DNA of 22,528 nt, from the NCBI GenBank assembly GCA_047614125.1, contig JBLHHI010000055.1:1-22528 (forward strand), given 5' to 3'. The notes under the pieces were generated by a model that made no database searches, had not been told where the DNA came from, and was given only the letters and a program-made list of their open reading frames with translations. This DNA is from JBLHHI01 sp047614125. Its GTDB lineage: Bacteria; Bacteroidota; Bacteroidia; NS11-12g; UBA9320. Numbering within the stretch: position 1 is the first letter of the stretch; every line of letters starts with the position of its first letter. Of this stretch, positions 6,252-13,908 are shown one piece after another. A program made the translations under genes and the position numbers.

Positions 6252-8558
6252 TTATAAGATTCGAAGTTTTGCAAATCGAAGTATGAGTTGTTTAGTTCCG
6301 TAACTTTCAAATTCGATCGACGCTTTTCGATTTGCTCCTTCTCCTTCAATTTCCAACACTCTTCCTTTACCAAAACGTTGATGCTCAACCAATTGCTCCT
6401 CTTTTAGGCCCGAGGTGTCTTCTGGTATGAAATCCTGAATGACGGGTGGAAGATTTCGAACCGCCAAATTATGCCTGTTCAGGCTTGGTTTTTTGTTAAA
6501 GCTCGGTCTGTTTTCGCTTCCTCCTTCATTCGCTTTGCGTTGATCATAGCCACTGCTTCGGTCGGATCTGCTGGTTAAGCCATGCCCAACACCAACTTTC
6601 TGATCCATCTGTATAAATTCGGCGTCAAGTTCGTTTAAAAACCGACTGGGTTCGCACGGCAGCAGTTGGCCAAAACGGAATCTGGAGTGGGCAAAAGCCA
6701 GTGTTAATTTGGTTTCTGCACGTGTCATTCCAACATAAAACAACCGGCGCTCTTCTTCCAAATCTTGCCTACTTCCGGTAGACATTTGTGAAGGGAACAA
6801 GTTCTCTTCCATGCCAGAAATGTATACAAAGGGAAATTCCAATCCCTTTGAAGCGTGTATGGTCATGAGCGATATGTGATCACCGTCGCCTTTATCCTTG
6901 TCTGCATCTGTAAGTAAGGCAATGTCTTGCAAATACGTGCCCAAATCTTTTTCAAGCTCGCTCGTATCATCCGATGTAAATTCTTTGATCCCATTAAGCA
7001 ATTCAACCACATTTTCATATCGGTTCATTCCTTCAACGGTCTTGTCTTCGTGCAACGATTTTAATAGGTTGGTTGATTTAGCAATCTGCATTGCCAAGTC
7101 GTATGCATCCTGATTTGCCAACTGGGTGGCAAAGCTCTTAATCATAAAAACAAAGTCGCGCAACTTTGAACTGGCAGAACTTAATTCTTTATATTCATGG
7201 GCAGAAACGATTACATCCCACCAGGACATGCCTTGTTCTGCTGCAATAACTTGAACCCGTTCGAGCGATGTTTTGCCAATACCCCGAGCCGGATAATTAA
7301 TAATGCGTTTTAAACTTTCCTCATCGTGATGATTTACGGTTAGCCGCAGATAAGCAATTAAATCTTTTATTTCCTTGCGTTGATAAAAAGACTGACCGCC
7401 GTAGATGCGATACGGTAAGTTGAGCTTTCTAAGTGCCTCCTCCAAACTCCGCGATTGCGCATTGGTTCGATACAGAATCACAAACGATTTGTTGATGGCC
7501 TGACTGGCCATTTTTTCTTCAAAAATCGATTGGGATATCATCCTACCCTCTTCATTGTCCGTCATCGCCCGGAGGATTGTAATTTTATCTCCCAGTTCAT
7601 TATCGGTCCAGACTTTCTTCTTTATTTGCTCTTTGTTGTTGGATATGATTGATCCTGAGGCATTTACTATCGTTTGCGTGGATCTATAATTTTGCTCCAG
7701 CTTGTAAACCTTATGGTCTGGGTAATCTTTTGAGAAATTGAGAATGTTTTTAATCGTCGCACCTCGGAAAGAATAAATACTTTGAGCATCGTCACCAACC
7801 ACACAGATATTCTCGTTTACGGCGGCAAGCTTTTTAACAATCATGTATTGACAATGATTTGTATCTTGATACTCATCCACCATTACGTATTGAAACTTGT
7901 GCTGATACTTATTCAATACATCAATGTGAGTGCTAAACAATTCGAAGGTTTTTAATAACAAGTCATCAAAGTCCATGGCTCCAGCACGAAAACATCGCAA
8001 AGCATATCGTTCGTAAATTTTATAAATAAAACCTCGACCTCCAACACCGTCGTATGCCATTAGCTCATCTGAGTTCGCATACATCTTATGGGTTATTAAG
8101 CTATTCTTGGCCGCAGAAATTCGATTGAGCACCACGTTAGGTTTATATATCTTTTCATCTAAGTTCATTTCTTTGATGATGCTCTTTAGCAAGCTTTTGG
8201 AATCGTCGGTATCGTAAATTGAGAAGTTCGATGGATAGCCAAGCTTACCAGCCTCAATGCGCAAAATTTTGGCAAAAACCGAGTGAAAAGTTCCCATCCA
8301 AATGTTGCGGGCCTCGGTGCCAACAACATTTTCGATCCGATGCCGCATCTCTTTCGAGGCCTTGTTGGTAAATGTGAGAGCAAGGATGTTGAATGGATCG
8401 ATTCCAGACCGCATCATATGAGCTATTCGATACGTTAAAACACGTGTTTTACCCGAACCAGCGCCAGCCACTATCATTACAGGACCCTTAATCTGCAAAA
8501 CAGCTTCTTTCTGTGGCGCATTTAAACCTGCCAGGTAATCCAAATCTTCGTTGCTCAT
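6252..8558 (-). CDS. uvrD: UvrD/PcrA-type superfamily 1 DNA helicase
   Basis: This 768-aa ATP-dependent 3'-5' DNA helicase functions in nucleotide-excision and mismatch repair, replication restart and removal of stalled RNA polymerase. All SF1A motifs are present: Q-motif region LNAPQKEAV, Walker A AGAGSGKT (31-38), motif II VMVDEYQDT, motif III GDDAQSIYSFRGA, motif IV LEQNYRST, motif V TIHASKGLEFPFVY and motif VI RRLFYVGMTRAE. After a Lys/Arg/Ser-rich linker, the last 50 residues (VEHQRFGKGRVLEIEG to FAKLRIL) are the Tudor-like PcrA C-terminal domain known to contact RNA polymerase. The ATG at 8558 is clear. A TAAATTTG box on the minus strand at 8566-8573 would start transcription almost at the ATG, suggesting a very short leader. 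Confidence 0.95.
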   Translation of the reverse strand: MSNEDLDYLAGLNAPQKEAVLQIKGPVMIVAGAGSGKTRVLTYRIAHMMRSGIDPFNILALTFTNKASKEMRHRIENVVGTEARNIWMGTFHSVFAKILRIEAGKLGYPSNFSIYDTDDSKSLLKSIIKEMNLDEKIYKPNVVLNRISAAKNSLITHKMYANSDELMAYDGVGGRGFIYKIYERYALRCFRAGAMDFDDLLLKTFELFSTHIDVLNKYQHKFQYVMVDEYQDTNHCQYMIVKKLAAVNENICVVGDDAQSIYSFRGATIKNILNFSKDYPDHKVYKLEQNYRSTQTIVNASGSIISNNKEQIKKKVWTDNELGDKITILRAMTDNEEGRMISQSIFEEKMASQAINKSFVILYRTNAQSRSLEEALRKLNLPYRIYGGQSFYQRKEIKDLIAYLRLTVNHHDEESLKRIINYPARGIGKTSLERVQVIAAEQGMSWWDVIVSAHEYKELSSASSKLRDFVFMIKSFATQLANQDAYDLAMQIAKSTNLLKSLHEDKTVEGMNRYENVVELLNGIKEFTSDDTSELEKDLGTYLQDIALLTDADKDKGDGDHISLMTIHASKGLEFPFVYISGMEENLFPSQMSTGSRQDLEEERRLFYVGMTRAETKLTLAFAHSRFRFGQLLPCEPSRFLNELDAEFIQMDQKVGVGHGLTSRSDRSSGYDQRKANEGGSENRPSFNKKPSLNRHNLAVRNLPPVIQDFIPEDTSGLKEEQLVEHQRFGKGRVLEIEGEGANRKASIEFESYGTKQLILRFAKLRIL

Positions 8559-8761
8559 AAAGCCTCAAATTTATCGATTGAAATGAGCAATGTTGGTATG
8601 TAAAAGGTAATTATTAAACTTATTTTTAAACATTGTGGTTGGCTTAGCTTCTCAAATGAAGTGCAGTTGGGTTTGCCAATATTTTTTCAATTTTAAACCT
8701 TAGTTAAATATCAGCCCTTTATTTTGATAAAGTTTAGCAACTTTGCAACGCAATCGGAAAT

Positions 8762-9304
8762 TTGAAATTCACACCATTACATATCGAGGGATTGGTACTC
8801 GTGGAGCCCAAAATATTTGGAGATCACAGAGGGTATTTTTACGAAAGTTACAATGCGAATGAGTTCGCAAAAAATGACATTCCAACTAATTTTGTTCAAG
8901 ACAATCAATCGCTATCCAACAAAGGTACTTTGCGAGGTCTTCACTTTCAGCGCCCACCTTTTGACCAAGGAAAGATGGTGCGTGTTGTGCAAGGCAGCGT
9001 GTTGGATGTTGTGGTGGATATAAGAACAAATAGTGCCACCTATGGCCAACACCTTGCGGTTGAACTGACTGCGCAAAACCATTATATGTTGTGGGTCCCT
9101 CCTGGATTTGCTCATGGATTTTGCACCCTAGAAGACGATACGATCTTTAGCTATAAATGTACGAATTTTTATAACGTCGAATCCGAAATGGGCCTGGCCT
9201 ATAACGATGCCTCGCTTCAAATTAAATGGCCCGATATTCCATCCATCCTATCTCAAAGGGATCGGAGCCATCCATCTTTCCAAGATTTTAAATCACCATT
9301 TTAA
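8762..9304 (+). CDS. rfbC: dTDP-4-dehydrorhamnose 3,5-epimerase
   Basis: This 180-aa cupin-fold enzyme is the third step of dTDP-L-rhamnose synthesis, epimerising C3 and C5 of the 4-keto sugar. Family marks are FGDHRGYFYESY, LRGLHFQ with catalytic base His61, K71 in QGKMVRVVQGSV, the WVPPGFAHGF segment, and Tyr131 in the FSYKCTNFY stretch. Asp167 (SQRD) fits the Asp that pairs with the catalytic His. The start appears to be TTG (TTGAAATTC), since no in-frame ATG precedes the conserved N-terminus MKFT. It sits alone: no rfbA, rfbB or rfbD is nearby, and the next gene (TDO) begins 6 bases later, so the two are probably co-transcribed though functionally unrelated. Confidence 0.93.
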   Translation: MKFTPLHIEGLVLVEPKIFGDHRGYFYESYNANEFAKNDIPTNFVQDNQSLSNKGTLRGLHFQRPPFDQGKMVRVVQGSVLDVVVDIRTNSATYGQHLAVELTAQNHYMLWVPPGFAHGFCTLEDDTIFSYKCTNFYNVESEMGLAYNDASLQIKWPDIPSILSQRDRSHPSFQDFKSPF

Positions 9305-9309
9305 GAAAT

Positions 9310-10272
9310 ATGAGTACCGAATTAGAGCCACACATTCAAGAACTGGTTATTAAGTTGCAAGAGAAATACAAGAGCATGGGGCAAGATCTTGCCTCGTATT
9401 TAGAAGGGCGCTTGTATGAAGATTATGTTCCCTATTGGGATTACATTCGTTTGGATACCTTACTATCTCTTCAAACTCCCAAAACGCCCATACCAGATGA
9501 GATGATCTTTATTGTATATCATCAGGTAACTGAACTCTACTTTAAGATGATGCTCCATGAAATGCATCAAATAGCTGATTGTGAGTCTATAACAAAAGAA
9601 TATCTATATGAAAAACTTCGAAGAATCAATCGGTATTTCATTCTTTTAACGGATTCTTTTGCAGTTATGGGAGAGGGAATGGAACAAGCCCAGTTTCTAA
9701 AATTCAGAATGGCTTTGCTTCCTGCTTCCGGATTTCAATCTGCCCAATACCGCAAAATTGAAATAGCCTCAACGTCGTTTTCAAACCTTGTGAGTAAGGA
9801 TCACCGACACGAGTTCAATGAAAACTCAACCATAGAGGAAATGTATAAGCATATTTATTGGCAAGCTGGAGCAACGGTGCTGGCAACCGGCGAAAAAACG
9901 CTCACCCTTAAGCAGTTTGAAATGAAGTACAACAAGGGCCTATTGGAAATGGCGCATGAATACAGCAACAAGAATATTTGGGCTAAGTATAAGTCACTTT
10001 CCGTTGATGACCAGAATGATGAGAAATTACTGGAAATGATGCGAGAATTGGACCTGAACGTTAACGTTAACTGGCCACTGGTTCATTACAAAACGGCTGC
10101 GAGTTATTTACAGCGCAACCCAGAAGATATTGCGGCAACGGGTGGAACGAATTGGCAAAAATACCTACCTCCGCGTTTTCAAAAGCGCATCTTCTTTCCT
10201 CAGCTTTGGACCGATGAAGACAAAGAGAATTGGGGCAAGTCGTGGGTGCGAAAAAATGTCTACGATAAATAG
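9310..10272 (+). CDS. Tryptophan 2,3-dioxygenase family protein
   Basis: A 320-aa heme enzyme family member that opens the indole ring of L-tryptophan to N-formylkynurenine, the first step of the kynurenine pathway. Recognisable blocks are YVPYWDYIRLDTLLSLQ, the active-site segment FIVYHQVTELYFKMMLHEM (His71), the substrate-carboxylate segment SGFQSAQYRKIE (Arg148), and near the C-terminus WPLVHYKTA with His259 as probable proximal heme ligand, followed by ATGGTNWQKYLPPR. Length is slightly above the compact bacterial enzyme. The middle region is divergent, so substrate specificity is inferred. No kynureninase or formamidase lies in the window. Its stop is 5 bases from the end of the convergent sorting-domain frame. 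Confidence 0.85.
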   Translation: MSTELEPHIQELVIKLQEKYKSMGQDLASYLEGRLYEDYVPYWDYIRLDTLLSLQTPKTPIPDEMIFIVYHQVTELYFKMMLHEMHQIADCESITKEYLYEKLRRINRYFILLTDSFAVMGEGMEQAQFLKFRMALLPASGFQSAQYRKIEIASTSFSNLVSKDHRHEFNENSTIEEMYKHIYWQAGATVLATGEKTLTLKQFEMKYNKGLLEMAHEYSNKNIWAKYKSLSVDDQNDEKLLEMMRELDLNVNVNWPLVHYKTAASYLQRNPEDIAATGGTNWQKYLPPRFQKRIFFPQLWTDEDKENWGKSWVRKNVYDK

Positions 10273-10277
10273 CAGTC

Positions 10278-10580
10278 TTAATCCAGAAAAATGACTCGAA
10301 CAAAACGCTCATTTTCTGAATCCAAGGCTAGATAATACTTCCCGCTCTGTGCGTTCATTTCGGTTCTTGAGATCTGAACACCGCCGTGATTAAATGAAAT
10401 ACTTTTTTCGAATACTACCTGCCCAGATGCGTTGAACATCGTAAGTTTTGTTTGGGTAGGATTGCTATTTAACGAATTGATATTTAGCGTGTTGATGACG
10501 TAGCTTGGGTATATTTTAAAAGTGGGTTCGATGGGCTTATGGACAAAGCTTGTTCCGTCGAAAGCAAGGATTAATCGAAC
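10278..10580 (-). pseudogene. T9SS type A sorting domain cut off by in-frame TGA
   Basis: Reading on through the TGA at 10581-10583 in the same frame gives exactly 100 more codons and a TAA at 10278-10280. The translation includes FKIYPSYVINTLNIN, TKLTMFNASGQVVFEKS, SGKYYLALDSENERFVRVIF: a typical type IX secretion C-terminal sorting domain of about 80 residues. It has no stop or frameshift of its own and no credible independent start. It is therefore the detached C-terminus of the upstream gene (10581-11129). The TGA lies within the 24-bp dispersed repeat at 10564-10587. Either the gene is a very recent pseudogene, or the TGA is sometimes read through. Confidence 0.8.
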
Positions 10581-10587
10581 TCAGGTT
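10564..10587 (+). repeat. Exact 24-bp third copy of the dispersed repeat core
   Basis: These 24 bases are identical to 203-226 and share AATCGAACTCAGGTT with the right-hand copy (in inverted orientation). Unlike the other two copies, homology stops at both edges. It lies inside a coding frame between the secreted domain and the sorting domain and supplies the in-frame TGA (minus strand AACCTGAGTT). Confidence 0.85.
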
Positions 10588-11129
10588 ACAAAGTATACAC
10601 TGTCTCCATTCTCATTTCCATTCCCATTTGCCGAAACAGCTATTGCGTACATTTTTATTTCATCAGTGTAGTTATCAGGGGCTTTCCATTGAAAACGAAA
10701 GACGCCGTCGTTGCTAAAAGGAACATTGTTGTGACTGATGTGGCTAACGTTGTTAATCGCGTCTGTTTGAATTTTTAGGTTGGGACTTTCCTCAATGAAG
10801 GTCCCGATTGACTTTAGATTTTTATCCAAGGCAATCATTTGAAACCCATGGCGTTTGTTCGTCTTTTCAACTCGAACCGTAACATTGTACGTTTTGTTGG
10901 CTTCATATTTTGTTTTGCCGTCGAGATCAATTTCTAAACCTCCGGTTTCTGGTATGCTTCCAGTTTTGCCTTTTCCATGACACGAATTGCACGTAGACAA
11001 GTTGCCATTTTGAACAACGGAATACAAAACTTCCGGTGGATCACCGGAGTACGATTCTGCATTAAATGCATTGAAAATGAGTAAATTTAAAGCAACTATA
11101 GCCGAAATTATCAAAAATGCCTTGTTCAT
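10581..11129 (-). CDS. Secreted CxxCH protein, N-terminal part of interrupted T9SS substrate
   Basis: 182 aa from the ATG at 11129, chosen because MNKAFLIISAIVALNLLIFNAF is a signal peptide; the longer frame would overlap the upstream gene's end. Residues 46-51 (TCNSCH) carry a CxxCH heme-binding motif, as in the Bacteroidota 'choice-of-anchor V' or Reeler-like proteins, followed by a beta-sandwich (TYNVTVRVEKTNKRHGFQMIAL; FSNDGVFRFQWKAPDN). Such proteins normally end in a T9SS sorting domain. Here translation stops at TGA just after GDSVYFVT, and the sorting domain follows in frame at 10278-10580. Without readthrough the product would reach the periplasm but lack its outer-membrane export signal. 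It lies 28 bases downstream of the CarboxypepD_reg gene. Confidence 0.8.
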   Translation of the reverse strand: MNKAFLIISAIVALNLLIFNAFNAESYSGDPPEVLYSVVQNGNLSTCNSCHGKGKTGSIPETGGLEIDLDGKTKYEANKTYNVTVRVEKTNKRHGFQMIALDKNLKSIGTFIEESPNLKIQTDAINNVSHISHNNVPFSNDGVFRFQWKAPDNYTDEIKMYAIAVSANGNGNENGDSVYFVT

Positions 11130-11157
11130 AGATAAAGGGAATGTATGGTGTGGGCGA

Positions 11158-11847
11158 TTATTCTTTTTCGCTGTCGTATAATTTCTCGTCTGTTTTCTTG
11201 TAATCCCCTCGTTTCCAGGCTTCAAAAAATTGCGCCCAAGCAAAAGGGTTTAGCAACGTATTGGGTGGAATTTGACCAGCGTAGTAATAGGTTTTGGCGT
11301 GTGAGGCCAACGAATATTTGCCCATTTCTGGCCCATCTGCTTTCATCGCTATACTTTGTTCTTTTATCTTTTCTCGTTCCAAGTTCTTTCGAGCTCGTTC
11401 CATATCGTCATCTGGAATGGAAGAGTTAACAAAGTAATAATCAAACATTTCGCGCAAGGGTAGTGGGCGAATAATGGCTGGATCGAGATAAATGGTATCC
11501 TCCGAAAGCAATTTAACCATAGAATACTTATTGGTGCTCAAGGTATCGGGGATGATGAATAGCGACTTTTTAAAACCGATGCAATTAAAAGTTATCGTGT
11601 CGCCTTTTGAAGCCACAAAGTTAAAGTAGCCATTTAAGTCGCTGTAAGCTCCTCTGCTCGTTCTGGATATGGTAATGTTTACATATGGAATCGACATTAA
11701 ACTATCGGATGTAAGCACCATTCCCGAGAATTGAACCAATTCCTCATCGGCAACTTTGGCATTACTGGTCTTAGTGGTTGTTTTGGTTTGGCCAAAAGCA
11801 ACCAGTTGCGAAAAAAAAATAAGTAACAGTATGCTTAATTTCCTCAT
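11158..11847 (-). CDS. CarboxypepD_reg-like domain envelope protein
   Basis: A 229-aa exported protein with signal peptide MRKLSILLLIFFSQLVAFGQ. Residues 38-115 form a carboxypeptidase-regulatory-like beta-sandwich: FSGMVLTSDSLMSIPYVNI, SRGAYSDLNGYFNF, GDTITFNCIGFKKS, the usual arrangement in Bacteroidota envelope proteins and TonB-receptor plug extensions. The C-terminal half is helical and charged (DDDMERARKNLEREKIKEQS) and ends without a sorting domain or barrel. It probably acts in the periplasm or attached to the outer membrane; no partner is identified. It leads a two-gene minus-strand unit with the CxxCH protein. Confidence 0.75.
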   Translation of the reverse strand: MRKLSILLLIFFSQLVAFGQTKTTTKTSNAKVADEELVQFSGMVLTSDSLMSIPYVNITISRTSRGAYSDLNGYFNFVASKGDTITFNCIGFKKSLFIIPDTLSTNKYSMVKLLSEDTIYLDPAIIRPLPLREMFDYYFVNSSIPDDDMERARKNLEREKIKEQSIAMKADGPEMGKYSLASHAKTYYYAGQIPPNTLLNPFAWAQFFEAWKRGDYKKTDEKLYDSEKE

Positions 11848-11882
11848 GTAATCATTTGTTGTTCAAAGGTAAAGGTTGTTTT

Positions 11883-13181
11883 TTAAAAAATGATACCAGC
11901 AATTATGGCAATTAATACCCAAATAGGGGTAGGAATCTTTATTTTGACTAAAAGAATACATAATACTACAACCAATGCGATGTTGAAATAGTTCACATAG
12001 TCTGTGGGTTGCAAATTAGTAAAGTGAAAGGAATTGGACTCTTTCCATCTAAATCCAACCGGAAGAAACAAGAGATAGCCGGCGGCTAGCACCAATCCAG
12101 AGGAGGCAGCTACTACTCCATCCAACGAACGCTTGATTATTTTTAACCGTTTGATGTGATCCCATATGGGATACACAAAAAATATCATGAGGGTACCTGG
12201 AAGAAAAATGCCGATGGTTCCAACGATGCAACCCATGATTTGCCAAAAACTCCCAAATTCTCGCATAACTAAACCGCCGCTGAAGGTGGCAATGGTAAAT
12301 ATTGGTCCTGGAACGGCCTGATTCATTCCGATGCCCGAGAGAAATTCATTCATTTGAATCCATTCGTGAGCCTTAACAAACTGCTCTAACATCATAGGAA
12401 TGAGTACGTTACCTCCACCAAATACCAAGGTGCCAAACCGATACGTATTTTCGAAGAGTATGAAGATGCGCATTGGTGTTTCCGTATCCGAAAAGCGCGC
12501 AAAAAATCCAGCCGCAATAAAGATGGTACTAAAAACAATTGGATAGGTCCAGTTTACCTTTATGGGTTTTCGAGTTTTATCATCGGATAAAATATCAGCA
12601 TCGTTTTTGCTCAGGAAGTAACTAACCACACCTCCGCCAACCAATAGAATTGGAAACATCCAAGGGGTTTTTACATACTCTTCCAGTCGATGCCGAAGCA
12701 AGGCTACGATGGTAAAAGACAAGGCCATCAATATAAAGCGGAGCCGCCCCTTATTAACCTTCATGGCCATTTTTAAGCCGGCTGTAACAATGAAAGCAAC
12801 GGCTAGCGGTTGAATGAATTGAAACCAGCTTTGGGTAGATCCGGCATCAAAAACAACAAAGAAAAAGGAGAAGAGCGACATGAATACAAAAGCGGGGAGT
12901 ACCCAAATGATTAAGGTGAGAAAGGCTAAAAAAGGCCCTCCAAACTTATATCCCATGGCTGTTATGGTTTGGGTGCTGCTGGGGCCAGGCAACATTTGAG
13001 CTAAAGCATAAAGTTCTAAAAGTTCCTGCTCATTCAGATAACCCCGGCGTTCAACCATTCGCTTCTGAAACATTGCCAAATGCATCTCAGGTCCGCCAAA
13101 GGCCGAAAAGGCGATCACCATCACATCCTTCAGGAACAAAAGGCGCTTTATTTTTTTTACTTTTGACGCAGTCTTAGACAT
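11883..13181 (-). CDS. Chromate transporter family protein (two-domain, CHR)
   Basis: A 432-aa polytopic inner-membrane protein of the ChrA/CHR family, made of two homologous halves. Each half carries its motif: SAFGGPEMHLAMFQKRMV then ALAQMLPGPSSTQT in the first, and FGTLVFGGGNVLIPMMLEQFV then GMNQAVPGPIFTIATFSGG in the second. About ten hydrophobic segments can be read. Characterised members export chromate; many bacterial homologues have unknown substrates, so resistance to chromate is inferred only. The ATG at 13181 is chosen over the adjoining TTG at 13184. It is divergent from the putative lipoprotein with 18 bases between starts, so promoters for both must lie within each other's coding ends or be shared. 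Confidence 0.88.
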   Translation of the reverse strand: MSKTASKVKKIKRLLFLKDVMVIAFSAFGGPEMHLAMFQKRMVERRGYLNEQELLELYALAQMLPGPSSTQTITAMGYKFGGPFLAFLTLIIWVLPAFVFMSLFSFFFVVFDAGSTQSWFQFIQPLAVAFIVTAGLKMAMKVNKGRLRFILMALSFTIVALLRHRLEEYVKTPWMFPILLVGGGVVSYFLSKNDADILSDDKTRKPIKVNWTYPIVFSTIFIAAGFFARFSDTETPMRIFILFENTYRFGTLVFGGGNVLIPMMLEQFVKAHEWIQMNEFLSGIGMNQAVPGPIFTIATFSGGLVMREFGSFWQIMGCIVGTIGIFLPGTLMIFFVYPIWDHIKRLKIIKRSLDGVVAASSGLVLAAGYLLFLPVGFRWKESNSFHFTNLQPTDYVNYFNIALVVVLCILLVKIKIPTPIWVLIAIIAGIIF

Positions 13182-13199
13182 CAAATCAATTTCGAATCA

Positions 13200-13826
13200 A
13201 TGAAGGGGCAAAGTAACTTTTTTTTTCTGTTTTCATATATTTTAATTACCACATTGGCAACCATAAACATAGGCTGTAATCCAATTGATGAACAGTATTT
13301 TGAGCGGATCGATTCACTTGATCGTATCATTTTGGACGGGGAAAAAATGCTAAATATTGATGCAATTACCATCCAAAATAGGCAAGAACTCATCTACAAC
13401 CATTTGCGCTGGATGAGCACCTATAACACGGATACGCTCGATGAACAATTGGGATTAACTTTGGCTAAGTACAAGGGAATTTATAAGGCGTACAAGCGAT
13501 TTGATCAAGGATATACCAAGGCTAAAATGGAACTTCAAATACTAAAAAATCAGGCGTTGGATTTGAGAACGGCGATAGATAAACGAGAATTATCGAAGAC
13601 AGATTTTAAAAAGTTCTATGCTAAAGAGAAGAAAGATGCAGAAGAAAACCGAGATCTCATCGAATCTATAACCCGGCCGATTCTGTCATTAGAGCCAGAT
13701 TATCAAAGAATTAGCATATTAGTCAATGATAAGTTGCAGAATATATCCTTGCATAACCCAAGATTGAAAGCGATTTTGGAAGAAGCAAGTAGGGCAGCTC
13801 AAGCGTCGGTTCCAAATTCAAATTAA
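13200..13826 (+). CDS. Putative helical lipoprotein of unknown function
   Basis: 208 aa with a hydrophobic N-terminus (FFFLFSYILITTLATINIGC). Cys26 could be a lipidation site, but the lipobox is atypical, with Asn at -3. The rest is almost all charged helix (KAKMELQILKNQALDLRTAI; KKFYAKEKKDAEENRDLIES) and likely coiled coil. No family is recognised. It lies between the divergent transporter and gcvP, 82 bases before the gcvP ATG. Confidence 0.7.
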   Translation: MKGQSNFFFLFSYILITTLATINIGCNPIDEQYFERIDSLDRIILDGEKMLNIDAITIQNRQELIYNHLRWMSTYNTDTLDEQLGLTLAKYKGIYKAYKRFDQGYTKAKMELQILKNQALDLRTAIDKRELSKTDFKKFYAKEKKDAEENRDLIESITRPILSLEPDYQRISILVNDKLQNISLHNPRLKAILEEASRAAQASVPNSN

Positions 13827-13876
13827 ATACCAGAATTTCATCCAACTACATTGAAGGTGATTTTGTGGATTAAACA

Positions 13877-13884
13877 TATTTTTG
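13877..13884 (+). promoter_or_regulatory. Likely -7 box for gcvP
   Basis: TATTTTTG matches the Bacteroidota -7 consensus TAnnTTTG and lies 25 bases before the gcvP ATG. A partial -33 (ATTG, 13850-13853) has a 23-base spacer, longer than the usual 19-21. Confidence 0.4.
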
Positions 13885-13908
13885 CAACCCATTATCAATT
13901 CTCAATTT

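Noticed and set aside
8723..8745. TTTG and CAACTTTG upstream of rfbC as a promoter
   Set aside because: The boxes are only 11 bases apart, well short of the usual ~19, and the -7 has a mismatch.
11130..11243. N-terminal extension of the CxxCH protein
   Set aside because: The longer frame adds 38 residues before a clean signal peptide and overlaps the upstream gene; the internal ATG at 11129 is better.
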